Counted from the stretch's first letter, positions 10,179 through 19,123 are shown. The stretch: DNA of 64,000 bases from Halofilum ochraceum (GCF_001614315.2 NZ_LVEG02000005.1:372001-436000); one strand, 5' to 3'. The notes: generated by a model not told the origin, from the sequence alone. Translations and numbers: made by a program.

Positions 10179-10412
10179 AAAGAGAGAGCAGGAGCGAGCT
10201 TGCTCGCGAACCGGTGTCCGCGTCCACGGTCCCTCGGTCAATCGATCAGCTCAGCTGGCAAACGTGATTGCCTGGATTCCCGAGCAAGCGTGCGCAGGTA
10301 ATGAGCGAACCGGCCGCAACACTGGAGAGCGGTTCGCGGCCAAGGCCGCTCCTACGGTTTCTCTTCGCGTCCCCTGGCGTGCTTCGCGCCTTGGCGAGAA
10401 CCCCAAACACAC
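10121..10412. repeat. Inverted pair of ~60-bp repeats enclosing two REP-like palindromes
   Basis: A left arm (10121-10184) containing GGTTCTCGCCAAGGCGC and a right arm (10357-10412) containing its imperfect reverse complement GCGCCTTGGCGAGAACC face each other across about 170 bases. Between them lie a GCGAGCTTGCTCGC palindrome (10194-10207) and a GCGGCCAAGGCCGCTCCTAC unit (10337-10356), which resemble GTAG-type REP elements. The left arm encodes the end of the upstream symporter. The layout resembles a BIME. Confidence 0.75.
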
Positions 10413-10464
10413 GTTTCCGGCGCCCCGGCTGCATCACCACCCCCGGCGGTCCTATACTGCGGCC

Positions 10465-11016
10465 ATGAGCGACCGGTCCGACAATCTGCCGGAAGACGAA
10501 CGGCGGCTGTTCCGCGAGGCCATGGCGGAGGTCGATCCCATCGAGACCGACCGGCGACCACCCGAGGCCGAGCGCCCGCGGCCGGAGCCGCGCGCACGCC
10601 AGCGCGAGGCCGATGAGGCCGAGGCGCGGGAGGCACTGGCTTCCGGGGCGCTCGACAACGCCGATGAGGATCTGGCGGAGGAGCTGTTTCACGCGCGTCC
10701 CGGCATCCAGCGGCGCGTACTGCGCCGGCTGCGCCGGGGCCAGTACGCCATGCAGGCCGAACTCGATCTGCACGGGTTCACTCGCGCGGAGGCGGCGGTG
10801 GCGCTGCGGGATTTCCTCTTCGATTGCCGGGCGCGGGGACTGACCGGCGTGCGCATCATCCACGGCAAGGGGCGCCGCTCCGCCAACGAGGGCCCCATTC
10901 TCAAGCCCGCCGTCGCCGGCTGGCTGCGGCGCCGCGCCGAGGTCATGGCGTTCTGCAGCGCCCGCCCGGTCGACGGCGGTTCCGGGGCGCTGTATGTGCT
11001 CCTCGCCCGCAGTTGA
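10465..11016 (+). CDS. Smr-domain protein
   Basis: A 183-residue protein with a charged Arg/Glu/Pro-rich N-terminus (1-90) and a C-terminal Smr domain (about 95-183). The domain shows the hallmark ELDLHGFTRAEA, RIIHGKGRRS (the HGKG catalytic-type motif) and the closing MAFCSARPVDGGSGALYVLL. Smr proteins act on nucleic acids, and SmrB cleaves mRNA at collided ribosomes. Which subgroup this belongs to is not clear. I chose the start at 10465 because the frame upstream is repeat sequence. Confidence 0.9.
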   Translation: MSDRSDNLPEDERRLFREAMAEVDPIETDRRPPEAERPRPEPRARQREADEAEAREALASGALDNADEDLAEELFHARPGIQRRVLRRLRRGQYAMQAELDLHGFTRAEAAVALRDFLFDCRARGLTGVRIIHGKGRRSANEGPILKPAVAGWLRRRAEVMAFCSARPVDGGSGALYVLLARS

Positions 11017-12049
11017 TCCCGTGAACGCGCGGGGCCGCATCTGTCCGCTGTCGTATCGCCACGGCGCCGGCGCGCTCGTTGATGCGACCTCGCTGGCCGC
11101 CGATGCGGCATGGATCGTGGGCGGCCTGTACGGGAACGTGAACGCGCTCGCGGCCATCGAGGCGCGTGTCGCCGCCGACGCGGATCGCGATCGGGACCGC
11201 ACGCGCCTGATCTTCAACGGGGATTTCCACTGGTTCGATACCGATCCCGAGGATTTCGCCACGATCCAGCGGCATGTCCTCGCGCACACGGCCCTCGCCG
11301 GCAATGTGGAGGCCGAACTCGCGGCCCCGGATGACGAAGCCGGTTGCGGCTGCGCTTATCCGGAGTTCATCGACGACGCGACGGTTGAGCGCTCGAACCA
11401 AATCATCGAACAGCTGCGCGCCACCGCGGCCGGGTTACCGGGCGCAACGGACGCGCTCGCCACCCTCCCCCGGCTGCTGCGGCTCGGGATCGCCGACCGT
11501 ACCGTCGGCGTGATCCATGGCGATCCGGACGCCCTGGCGGGCTGGGGACTGGCCGTCGAGCGGATGAATGGCGCGGCGCCCGGGACCGACGCCGCCACCG
11601 TGCGCCAATGGGCCCGAGCCGCGCGGGTCGATGCCTTCGCCTGCACCCACACCTGCCTGCCATGGACCGGAATACCCGCTGGCGTCCCGGTCATCAACAA
11701 TGGTTCTGCAGGGATGCCGAATTTCCGCGGGCGGGTCGACGAGGTCCTGGTGAGCCGCATTGCCCCGATCGACCGACCCGCACCGGACGCGCTGTACGCG
11801 ATCACCGCCGATGGCCTGCGCTACGAGGCCATCCCGATCACGATCGATGGCGATGGGTGGCGTAAACGATTCAACACGAACTGGCCGCCGGGATCTCCCG
11901 CGCACGAGTCGTATTACCGACGCCTGGCCGCCGGACCGGCCCACGCGATCGGCGACGCAGTGCCCCTGCAAGCGGATCAGAGCGTTCACCAGGGCGATCC
12001 TCCGAGCGGAGGTAACGCCGTTGATCGCCGCGGGCGCCGAGACCCGTGA
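10994..12049 (+). CDS. Calcineurin-like metallophosphoesterase family protein
   Basis: A protein of up to 351 residues that reads as a phosphoesterase-fold protein: VGGLYGNVNALAAIEARV (near 40), LIFNGDFHWFD (metal-site Asn-Gly-Asp), LAGNVEAEL, GVIHGDPDALAGWG, CTHTCLPW and NNGSAGMPNFRG. These fit the GNHD/GHTH-like series in degenerate form: GLYGN stands for the usual DxHGN and THTC for GHTH. The start is uncertain: ATG at 10994 overlaps the Smr gene by 23 bases, while GTG at 11021 follows it. The metal site may not be fully functional. Confidence 0.7.
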   Translation: MCSSPAVDPVNARGRICPLSYRHGAGALVDATSLAADAAWIVGGLYGNVNALAAIEARVAADADRDRDRTRLIFNGDFHWFDTDPEDFATIQRHVLAHTALAGNVEAELAAPDDEAGCGCAYPEFIDDATVERSNQIIEQLRATAAGLPGATDALATLPRLLRLGIADRTVGVIHGDPDALAGWGLAVERMNGAAPGTDAATVRQWARAARVDAFACTHTCLPWTGIPAGVPVINNGSAGMPNFRGRVDEVLVSRIAPIDRPAPDALYAITADGLRYEAIPITIDGDGWRKRFNTNWPPGSPAHESYYRRLAAGPAHAIGDAVPLQADQSVHQGDPPSGGNAVDRRGRRDP

Positions 12050-12167
12050 ATCGTTCACGGGCGGCGGTTGCTCCATAACGCTCGGTTCGGCCGCCAGGCC
12101 GTTCCGAGGGAGCCCCGGGCAACATGAGCGGGCTTACAATAGCGCAAGAGAAACACGTTTTTTCAAT

Positions 12168-12695
12168 ATGATACGACGCATATCTGGAACAATTATCAGG
12201 TTCATGCCTCTGGCACTGCTCCTCGCACCCCTCGCTTCGGCCATTGCGGCGGGAGAACATGAGGGGGGTCACGGCCACCAGGACGGACACGGAAACGGTG
12301 GCCATGAGGTCGCCTTTGGCCAACCCGCGGATCCCGGAGATGCCGATCGCACCGTCGAAGTGATCGCGCACGATACGATGCGCTTCGAGCCGGACCGGAT
12401 CGACGTCGAAGCCGGCGATACCATCCGTTTCGTGGTCCGGAACGTTGGCCAACTGCAGCATTCATTCACGCTCGGAACACCGACGGGCCAGGAAGCACAC
12501 GAAAAGGAGATGCAGGGAATGGCCCTGGAGGACATGGCCGGCCACATGGCCAACGATCCAACCGGAATGGTGATTCAGCCCGGTGAGACGGGCCGATTGA
12601 CCTGGCGCTTCACGAAATCGGGACCGGTCGAATTCGCCTGTCATATCCCCGGGCATTACCCCGCCGGGATGAAGGGCCGGATCCGGATCAAGTAA
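12168..12695 (+). CDS. Periplasmic cupredoxin-like copper-binding protein
   Basis: A 175-residue secreted protein with a hydrophobic signal peptide (cut likely after ASAIAA, about residue 28) and a His/Gly-rich segment (HEGGHGHQDGHGNGGHE) that could bind metal loosely. A cupredoxin domain (about 55-175) follows. The type 1 copper ligands are visible as the His in QLQHSFTLG and Cys, His and Met in CHIPGHYPAGM. Members of this group take part in copper tolerance or electron transfer. No copper pump or oxidase is adjacent. Confidence 0.88.
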   Translation: MIRRISGTIIRFMPLALLLAPLASAIAAGEHEGGHGHQDGHGNGGHEVAFGQPADPGDADRTVEVIAHDTMRFEPDRIDVEAGDTIRFVVRNVGQLQHSFTLGTPTGQEAHEKEMQGMALEDMAGHMANDPTGMVIQPGETGRLTWRFTKSGPVEFACHIPGHYPAGMKGRIRIK

Positions 12696-12764
12696 GCTTG
12701 TTCCTGTTCACGCCGGAGATGATCCGGGCCGGTCGGAGAGAACGGATAGTCGGACGAACACGCC

Positions 12765-12986
12765 ATGTTTCTGCGCGAAGCCACGAGCCGTCATCTGGTC
12801 GAGGTACTCGATCTGCATGAACTGATGGATCCGCACTGCCCGGAGTTGCGCGGCCGCTACCACTGGGGCGAGGACCTGCCGGAACCGGAGACCTTCAGCA
12901 AGTCCTCGCTGCTGTTTCCCTCCGGCGAGCTTTTGCCCCGTTGCTGGTGCGACCCGCATTATCGCGACCACGAATTGCGGCGCTGA
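12765..12986 (+). CDS. Conserved small protein of unknown function
   Basis: A 73-residue soluble protein resembling short gammaproteobacterial proteins that are sometimes labelled acetyltransferase without support. Visible features are an N-terminal VEVLDLHELMDPHC segment, an acidic GEDLPEPETFSKSSLLFPSGE middle and a CWCDPHYR end with two Cys and a His. It follows the cupredoxin gene by 69 bases and converges with sixA. I do not assign a function. Confidence 0.6.
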   Translation: MFLREATSRHLVEVLDLHELMDPHCPELRGRYHWGEDLPEPETFSKSSLLFPSGELLPRCWCDPHYRDHELRR

Positions 12987-13019
12987 CCGCGCGGTATCTT
13001 CCCGGCCCGTATCCGCGGG

Positions 13020-13541
13020 TCAGGATTCGGCGTCCGCCTGGAGCCCGACCGCGCGCAGGTGGCGCGGTTCCATGACCCAGTCCAGGGTCGCGTTACCCGC
13101 ACGCGGGGTCGCCGGGAATTCCAGCAGGCAGGCTCCGCCCTTGCGCGGGGAATGGAATCCGCGTGCCGATGCAGCCAGTGCATAGCTGATAAAGCGGCCG
13201 AGATCGGGCTCGTGGCCAACGACGGCAAAACCGCCGCCCGGCTGCTCGCAGCGGTGCGCGAGCGTCGCGAGGATATCGGCGGCCGAGGCACCCGAGCCGA
13301 GCGCGTCGAGTGCTTCCACGGGAAAACCGCCGAAGGCCTGCGCGACGATATCGGCTGTTTCACGCGCCCGCTTGAATGGACTGCTGAGAATCACGGCCGG
13401 CGCGGGCGCGGTGACCGCGAGTCCGCGTGCCACATCGGTCATCATCGCGCGTCCGTCCGCCGTCAGCGCCCGATCCGCGTCGAGCCCTGACGGGGCACGG
13501 TCTTCGGCCGCGCCGTGACGGATTACGAGGCAGGGGTGCAT
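13020..13541 (-). CDS. sixA: Phosphohistidine phosphatase SixA
   Basis: A 173-residue histidine-phosphatase-superfamily protein that removes phosphate from phosphohistidine, for example on HPt domains or PTS proteins. The catalytic RHGAAE (residues 8-13) is shortened to RHG as in SixA, with LSSPFKRARETADI near 52-65 and the second catalytic His in VVGHEPDLGRFI. The 5' end overlaps the scpB 3' end by 19 bases, so it is probably cotranscribed after scpA-scpB. Confidence 0.9.
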   Translation of the reverse strand: MHPCLVIRHGAAEDRAPSGLDADRALTADGRAMMTDVARGLAVTAPAPAVILSSPFKRARETADIVAQAFGGFPVEALDALGSGASAADILATLAHRCEQPGGGFAVVGHEPDLGRFISYALAASARGFHSPRKGGACLLEFPATPRAGNATLDWVMEPRHLRAVGLQADAES

Positions 13542-14638
13542 GGTGACTCCTCCGCGTCGTCTTGATCCGGATCATCGTCGTCCGTGGAGGACGGCGTATC
13601 CATATCGGCTGGCGCTTCCTCCGCGGCGGGTGCGTCGTCCGGAAAATCGTCGCCGTCCTCACTACCCGTATTCGTATCGTCCCCGTCAGCGGAGGCACCC
13701 GTCCGTTCTCCTTCCGGGGTCTCAGCCGTGTGCCCATCATCGACATCGTGGCCTTGCGGTGATGCCGCTCCATCGTCCGGTGCAGCAACCGCTCCCTCGC
13801 CCGATGCCCCCGCCCCGGACGCCGGCTCCGCTTCGAAACCGAGTTCGGGGTACTGGCCCTCCAGATCCTTGATATCGCTGATCGGCGGGAGCTGATCCAG
13901 CGTCTTGAGATTGAAGTAGTCCAGGAACTCCCGGGTGGTCCCATACATGGCGGGCCGTCCGGGCGCTTCGCGGTGTCCCACCACACGGATCCACTCGCGC
14001 TCGCTCAGGGTGCGGATGATCTGCGAACTGACCGACACGCCACGAATGTCCTCGATCTCGGAGCGCGTCATCGGCTGACGGTAGGCGATGATCGCCAGCG
14101 TCTCCAGCAGGGCACGGGAATAGCGCGGCGGCTTTTCGTCCCAAAGCCGCGCGATCCACGGCTCGAATTCGGCGCGCACCTGGGCGCGCCAGCCGCTGGC
14201 GACCTCCTGCAGTGTCAGACTGCGCCCGGACCAGTCCGTGGCCAGCTCGGCCAGTGCGCCGCGGATCGCATTGCGCGGCGGCGCTTCGGTACTCCCCCCG
14301 AACAGCTTCTCGAAATCGGTGATCGCGAGCGGGCGCCCGGCCACCAGCAACGCTGCTTCCAGGATCCGCTTGATCGACTCCGTCGCATAACCGTCACCGG
14401 TGGCCGCCGCGTCCGCGGACCCTTCATTCACCGCCTCGGCGGTCGGTTCATCCGTCACGGCCTCGTCGGCGCTCTCGCCGGGCGCATCATCACCGACGTC
14501 TGCCCGCGAATCGACCGTCGCCCGATCAGGGTCCCGTTCCGGGCCGTCGTCTACCGGTCCATCCCCGTGATCCGCAGATGCGTCGTCCGCGCCCTCCGTG
14601 CCGGGATCGGGTTCGTGGTCTTCAATCGCCATATTCAT
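13523..14638 (-). CDS. scpB: Segregation and condensation protein ScpB with long acidic tails
   Basis: The kleisin-associated winged-helix subunit of the SMC-ScpAB condensin. The conserved core (about residues 85-245) includes KRILEAALLVAGRPLAI, WSGRSLTLQEVASGWRAQ, PPRYSRALLETLAIIAYRQPMTRSEIEDIRGV and GRPAMYGTTREFLDYFNLKTLDQLPPI. It is flanked by an 85-residue N-terminal and a 125-residue C-terminal extension rich in Asp, Glu, Ala and Gly. At 371 residues it is much longer than a typical ScpB of about 200. It overlaps scpA (17 bases) and sixA (19 bases). Confidence 0.93.
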   Translation of the reverse strand: MNMAIEDHEPDPGTEGADDASADHGDGPVDDGPERDPDRATVDSRADVGDDAPGESADEAVTDEPTAEAVNEGSADAAATGDGYATESIKRILEAALLVAGRPLAITDFEKLFGGSTEAPPRNAIRGALAELATDWSGRSLTLQEVASGWRAQVRAEFEPWIARLWDEKPPRYSRALLETLAIIAYRQPMTRSEIEDIRGVSVSSQIIRTLSEREWIRVVGHREAPGRPAMYGTTREFLDYFNLKTLDQLPPISDIKDLEGQYPELGFEAEPASGAGASGEGAVAAPDDGAASPQGHDVDDGHTAETPEGERTGASADGDDTNTGSEDGDDFPDDAPAAEEAPADMDTPSSTDDDDPDQDDAEESPCTPAS

Positions 14639-15494
14639 CCGGTTCCGTCGTTTCGGTGTCGGCGTATGCCCGCGCGCCCTCCACCGCCTGCAGCCAGATC
14701 GGAGCGAACGGCTCCGACTGCACCGCCTCGATCAGATGTTCCTTGAGCAGTTCCAGCGTCGCGAGCAATGTGACCACCACGCCGGCGCGGCCATCCTCGA
14801 GCCGGAACAGCGAGCGGAAATCGACGAACGCGCCACCGCCAAGGGCCGAGAGCACGTCGGACATGCGCTGGCGGACCGACAGGGGTTCGCGCTCGATATC
14901 GTGGTGACTGAACATCTCGGCACGCCGCACCACCTCGGCGAACACCGCGAGCAGTTCACGCAGATCGACATCGGGCTCCGGCGCACGTTTCTCGATCGGT
15001 GGCGCTTCCGCCTCGGCCGGAAAGACGTCACGCTCGACCCGCGGGAGCCGATCGAGCTCCTCGGCGGCGCGCCGGTAGCGCTCGTATTCCTGCAGCCGGC
15101 GGACCAGCTCGGCCCTGGGGTCCTCCTCCTCGTCCTCCGGCTCCGGGCGTGGCAGCAGCATCCGCGACTTGATCTCCGCCAGCATGGCGGCCATCAGCAG
15201 ATATTCGGCGGCCAGTTCCAGGCGCATATCGGTCATCAGCGCGATGTACTCCATGTACTGGCGCGTGATGTCGAAGATCGGGATGTCGAGGATGTCGAGG
15301 TTCTGGCGCCGGATCAGATACAGCAGCAGATCCAGCGGCCCCTCGAACGCCTCCAGGATCACCTCGAGCGCGTCCGGCGGGATGTAGAGATCGCGCGGCA
15401 GTTCGGTCAGCGGCTCACCCCGGATCAGGGCGAACGGCATTTCTTCCTGCTGCGTCGCCGCTACCGCCGGATCGGTTGTCCCGTCCGCCGTCAT
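14622..15494 (-). CDS. scpA: Segregation and condensation protein ScpA (kleisin)
   Basis: A 290-residue kleisin bridging SMC heads. The N-terminal signature FEGPLDLLLYLIRRQNLDILDIPI and the DITRQYMEYI helix (about 50-85) are clear, followed by AAEYLLMAAMLAEIKSRMLLP, an acidic linker and a C-terminal winged-helix region. The start at 15492-15494 gives a short Thr/Ala-rich leader before the family begins. It heads the scpA-scpB-sixA operon, just downstream of trpS. Confidence 0.95.
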   Translation of the reverse strand: MTADGTTDPAVAATQQEEMPFALIRGEPLTELPRDLYIPPDALEVILEAFEGPLDLLLYLIRRQNLDILDIPIFDITRQYMEYIALMTDMRLELAAEYLLMAAMLAEIKSRMLLPRPEPEDEEEDPRAELVRRLQEYERYRRAAEELDRLPRVERDVFPAEAEAPPIEKRAPEPDVDLRELLAVFAEVVRRAEMFSHHDIEREPLSVRQRMSDVLSALGGGAFVDFRSLFRLEDGRAGVVVTLLATLELLKEHLIEAVQSEPFAPIWLQAVEGARAYADTETTEPDEYGD

Positions 15495-15522
15495 ACCCGA
15501 TTCCCGTGAGGCCCGCAGACCA

Positions 15523-16740
15523 TCAGCGCTGGACCAGGCCCATCACCCGGCGTACTTCCTCGAGCGTGTCGCGGGCCATGTCGCGCGCCGCCTCGGTGCC
15601 CTCGGAGAGGATCGCCCGCACCTGCCCCGGGTCGTCCTCGTACTCGCGTGCGCGCTCGCGCATCGGGGCCAGCTCTTCGAGCACGCTGTCGACGACGCAC
15701 TGCTTGCACTCCAGGCAACCGATACCCGCCGTCGTGCAGCCTTCCCAGACCCACTCGCGGGTGGATTCGTCCGAATACACCTGGTGCAGCGGCCAGACCG
15801 GGCACTTCTCCGGATTGCCGGGATCGCTGCGGCGGACCCGGGCGGGGTCGGTCGGCATGGTGCGGACCTTCTTCGCGACCGCGTCCGGATCCTCGCGCAG
15901 GGAGATCGTATTGTTGTAGGACTTGGACATCTTCTGGCCATCGAGGCCCGGCATCTTCGGCGCGGCCGTCAGCAGCGGCTGCGGTTCCGGCAGAATGACC
16001 TTGGCCGAGCCGTCCAGGTACCCGAACAGCCGCTCGCGATCGCCCACCGAGATATTCTGCTGCGATTCCAGCAGCGCGCGCGCGACGTCGAGCGCGTCCT
16101 CGTCGCCCTGCTCCTGATAGCGCCGGCGCAGATCGCGGTACAGGCGGGCATTCTTCTTGCCCATCTTGTGGATGGCGCGCTCGGCGTTCTGTTCGAAATC
16201 CACCTCGCGGCCATAGAAGTGGTTGAACCGCCGCGCGATCTCCCGCGTCAATTCGACATGCGAGACCTGGTCCTCGCCGACCGGAACGTGTCCGGCCCGG
16301 TAGATCAGGATGTCGGCGCTCTGCAGCAGCGGATACCCCAGAAAACCGTACGTGGCCAGGTCGTGCTCTTTGAGCTTCTCCTGCTGATCCTTGTAACTCG
16401 GCACGCGCTCCAGCCAGCCCAGCGGCGTCAACATCCCCAGCAGGAGGTGCAGTTCCGCGTGTTCGGGGACGCGCGACTGCAGGAACAGGGTCGCGGAGCC
16501 GGGATCCACACCCGCGGCGAGCCAGTCGATGACCATGTCCCAGCCGTGGCCGGCGATGTCGCCAGGATCCTCGTAATGGGTTGTAAGCGCGTGCCAGTCC
16601 GCGACGAAGAACAGGCACTCGTAGCTGTGCTGCAGCTCGACCCAGTTCTTCAGGACACCGTGATAGTGGCCGAGATGGAGATGGCCCGTGGGCCGCATGC
16701 CCGAGAGCACGCGCTGATTCTGGGATGGTACGGAACTCAA
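15523..16740 (-). CDS. trpS: Tryptophanyl-tRNA synthetase with Fe-S-type Cys motif
   Basis: A 405-residue class I aminoacyl-tRNA synthetase charging tRNA-Trp. HLHLGHY (HIGH motif, residues 20-26) and KMSKS (270-274) are intact. Near the C-terminus Cys313, 335, 342 and 345 (plus 348) form C-x21-C-x6-C-x2-C, close to the [4Fe-4S] motif described for the Thermotoga enzyme. A helical insertion (about 182-245) precedes KMSKS. The best start is TTG at 16738-16740, giving LSSVPSQNQRVLSGMRPTG; the frame upstream is unlike the family. Confidence 0.93.
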   Translation of the reverse strand: MSSVPSQNQRVLSGMRPTGHLHLGHYHGVLKNWVELQHSYECLFFVADWHALTTHYEDPGDIAGHGWDMVIDWLAAGVDPGSATLFLQSRVPEHAELHLLLGMLTPLGWLERVPSYKDQQEKLKEHDLATYGFLGYPLLQSADILIYRAGHVPVGEDQVSHVELTREIARRFNHFYGREVDFEQNAERAIHKMGKKNARLYRDLRRRYQEQGDEDALDVARALLESQQNISVGDRERLFGYLDGSAKVILPEPQPLLTAAPKMPGLDGQKMSKSYNNTISLREDPDAVAKKVRTMPTDPARVRRSDPGNPEKCPVWPLHQVYSDESTREWVWEGCTTAGIGCLECKQCVVDSVLEELAPMRERAREYEDDPGQVRAILSEGTEAARDMARDTLEEVRRVMGLVQR

Positions 16741-16855
16741 GCGTTCGACCTCTGGTCGGGATGGAATACGGCAAGGCGCGCGATTATACGCCACGCACAG
16801 CGCCGGCGCCCAACCCGGGCCACGCCCGCCCGGGTCAGCGCCGTTTTTTCGTCGG

Positions 16856-17485
16856 TTACGGGGTCGCCTCGAGGAAATCCACCGGCCCGCGCCCATGCCG
16901 GGTGACCTCGACGCGATCGTTGTCCAGCCGGACGACGGTGGTGGGCTCCAGACCGCAGCTGCCCCCGTCGATCACCAGATCCACGTGGTGCTCGAGGCGA
17001 TCGCGGATATCCGCCGCATCGGTCATCGGGTAATCATCCCCCGGCAGCAGCAGGGTGCTCGTCATCAGGGGCTGACCGAGTTCCGCCAGCAGCGCCTGAC
17101 AGATGGCATTGTCCGGGACGCGGATGCCGATGGTCTTGCGTTTGGGGTGCTGGAGGCGCCGCGGCACCTCGTGCGTCGCGCGCAGAATGAACGTATAGGG
17201 TCCCGGCGTGAGGCTTTTGACCAGTCGATAGTCGGACTTGTCGACACGCGCATAGGTCGAGATCTCGGACAGATCCCGGCAGACCAGTGTGAAGTTGTGA
17301 TCCCGGTCGACCCTGCGGATCTGGCGCAACCGTTCGGCGGCCGCCTTGTCATCGAGATGGCAGCCGATGGCGTAACAGGAATCCGTCGGCAGGACCACCA
17401 GGCCGCCGTCATGAATGATGCGCGCCGCCTGGCGGATCAGGCGGTGCTGTGGGGTTTCGGGATGAATCGCGAAAAACTGGCTCAT
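16856..17485 (-). CDS. YciO/Sua5/YrdC-family protein (threonylcarbamoyl-AMP synthase-like)
   Basis: A 209-residue YrdC-domain protein. The start [13 protein letters not shown] and motifs [67 protein letters not shown] and [16 protein letters not shown] match the YciO branch. Family members such as TsaC make threonylcarbamoyl-AMP for the t6A tRNA modification; the YciO branch is less well characterised. The start at 17485 is chosen from this conserved N-terminus although the frame is open upstream. It lies just upstream of trpS on the same strand. Confidence 0.9.
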   Translation of the reverse strand: MSQFFAIHPETPQHRLIRQAARIIHDGGLVVLPTDSCYAIGCHLDDKAAAERLRQIRRVDRDHNFTLVCRDLSEISTYARVDKSDYRLVKSLTPGPYTFILRATHEVPRRLQHPKRKTIGIRVPDNAICQALLAELGQPLMTSTLLLPGDDYPMTDAADIRDRLEHHVDLVIDGGSCGLEPTTVVRLDNDRVEVTRHGRGPVDFLEATP

Positions 17486-17831
17486 GGGGCAGGGCCTCCA
17501 TAACGCGAGGTGGCGACACCATTGTGCCGCCGTTGGCGCCATCTGCATACGCCGCCGCCGGCATATCGCACACGCCGCACCCTGCGCTACCATGTCGGCC
17601 TGTGCCCGGCACATCGGGGCTCCGCGCCTGGCGCGCCGCGCGGGCTCGGCTCGCGGGCGAGTGACAGATCCTTCATCCCGGGCCCGGCTGTGCTCGTGTA
17701 TCTTGCGGCGTCGGATGGACCATGCGAGGCCGTCCCGTCGACACTGCCCGACAGCCCGCTTCACGCCCGGCCACTGGTTCGTGACCGGCCCGCGGAGATC
17801 GGGAGAGACCATTACATCCGGAGGCAGAGGC
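17486..17831. other. Divergent intergenic region, yciO-like / yciI-like
   Basis: 346 bases between the leftward YciO-type gene and the rightward YciI-type gene. A reading frame crosses it in phase with the YciI gene but has no ribosome binding site and atypical composition. I see no RNA gene, repeat or clear operator; it should contain two divergent promoters. Confidence 0.5.
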
Positions 17832-18134
17832 ATGCTGTACGCCATCCTCAGTGAAGACGTCGAGGACAGCGGTGCGCGCCGGGCGAGCGCACGCGCCGCC
17901 CACCTCGAACGGCTCGAGACCCTGCAGGCGGCTGGCCGGCTCGTGCTGGCGGGTCCACATCCCGCGATCGACGCCGCCGATCCCGGCGACGCCGGCTTTA
18001 CCGGCAGCCTGATCGTGGCCGAATTCGACTCGCTGGAAGACGCCCGGGCGTGGGCCGACGCCGACCCCTATATCGAGGCCGGCGTCTACCGCAACGTAGA
18101 AGTGAAACCCTTCAAACGGGTCCTGCCGCGCTGA
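17832..18134 (+). CDS. YciI-like protein
   Basis: A 100-residue YCII-family protein (ferredoxin-like fold). It shows the [20 protein letters not shown] core with the conserved His, [29 protein letters not shown], and the closing [11 protein letters not shown]. Family members are small homodimers of mostly unknown chemistry. I chose the start at 17832 for the family-typical MLYAI. It is followed after 68 bases by the parvulin lipoprotein gene on the same strand. Confidence 0.9.
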   Translation: MLYAILSEDVEDSGARRASARAAHLERLETLQAAGRLVLAGPHPAIDAADPGDAGFTGSLIVAEFDSLEDARAWADADPYIEAGVYRNVEVKPFKRVLPR

Positions 18135-18202
18135 CGCACGGGGCGGCCTACGCCAGCACCCGGTCCATACAGAAGTCCATCAATCAGGGAGACAACCACC
18201 CA

Positions 18203-19066
18203 ATGATCCACCGCTCACTTACCGCCGTACTCGCAGTCGGCGCGCTTGCATTGACCGCCTGCGGCGGCGAATCCGGCGCCTCCACCGATCAACAAAGCGC
18301 CTCATCGGCACCGGACGCCGAAAACGTCGTCGCCCGGGTCAATGGCGAGGCACTTACCGCCGTCGACCTCCAGTCCCAGATCCAGGCCATGTCCCAGCGC
18401 GGCCAGGGCGTGAATCGCGACCAGGCGCTGCAGGAACTGATCGAACTCGAACTGATGAGCCAGAAGGCCGAGGCCGAAGGACTGCCCGAGCAGCCCGAGA
18501 TCGCCGCCACCATCGAGCGCCAGCGTGCGAGCCTGCTCGCCCAGCACCTGATCCGGTCACAGCTCCAGGACTTCGAGGTCAGCGAGGAAGAACTGCGCGC
18601 CGCTTATGAAGAGCGGACGGCTGACACCCAGGGCACGGAATACAAGGCCCGCCACATCCTGCTCGAGGAGAAAGAGCAGGCCGAAGAGATGATCCAGCAG
18701 CTCGACGATGGCGCCGAATTCGCGGAGCTCGCCAAGAACAACTCCACCGGGCCGACCAAGAGCCGTGGTGGCGATCTGGGCTGGTTCAGCGCCGAGCAGA
18801 TGGTCGAGCCGTTCATGAACGAGGTGAAGGCCCTCGAGCCCGGAAACTACACGACCGAGCCGGTCGAAACGCAGTACGGCTGGCACGTCATCCAGCTGGA
18901 CGAGACCCGCGAGGCGCAGAAGCCGGGCTTCGAGCAGATGAAGCGTGAACTGCGCAACGAACTCGTCGGCAAGAAGATCCAGGACTACGTCGGTTCGCTG
19001 CGCGATGACGCGGAGATCGAGATCACCGACGGCGGCGGCGAAGCCGACTCCGGCTCCAGCAACTGA
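18203..19066 (+). CDS. Parvulin-type peptidyl-prolyl isomerase lipoprotein
   Basis: A 287-residue exported protein with a lipobox LTAC (Cys20), an N-terminal SurA/PrsA-like helical region with VARVNGEALTAVDL, and a PpiC rotamase domain (about 145-245) with YKARHILLEEKEQA, GAEFAELAKNNSTGPTKSRGGDLGWF and TQYGWHVIQLDE. It probably assists folding of envelope proteins. The acidic tail ends GGEADSGSSN. A GC-only hairpin follows the stop. Confidence 0.9.
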   Translation: MIHRSLTAVLAVGALALTACGGESGASTDQQSASSAPDAENVVARVNGEALTAVDLQSQIQAMSQRGQGVNRDQALQELIELELMSQKAEAEGLPEQPEIAATIERQRASLLAQHLIRSQLQDFEVSEEELRAAYEERTADTQGTEYKARHILLEEKEQAEEMIQQLDDGAEFAELAKNNSTGPTKSRGGDLGWFSAEQMVEPFMNEVKALEPGNYTTEPVETQYGWHVIQLDETREAQKPGFEQMKRELRNELVGKKIQDYVGSLRDDAEIEITDGGGEADSGSSN

Positions 19067-19080
19067 TCGGGGGTCACGGA

Positions 19081-19118
19081 CGGCCGCGCCGCCGGGCACC
19101 CGCCCGGCGGCGCGGCCG
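19081..19118. terminator. Perfect 17-bp hairpin between convergent genes
   Basis: 19081-19097 pairs perfectly with 19102-19118 around a 4-base ACCC loop, entirely G/C in the stem. It lies between the parvulin gene (rightward) and metZ (leftward), so it can serve as terminator for both. No T-tract follows on either strand. Confidence 0.75.
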
Positions 19119-19123
19119 GAACG

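Noticed and set aside
10117-10464. N-terminal extension of the Smr protein
   Set aside because: The in-frame upstream codons are repeat sequence with REP palindromes and show no protein-like pattern; the ATG at 10465 fits the family.
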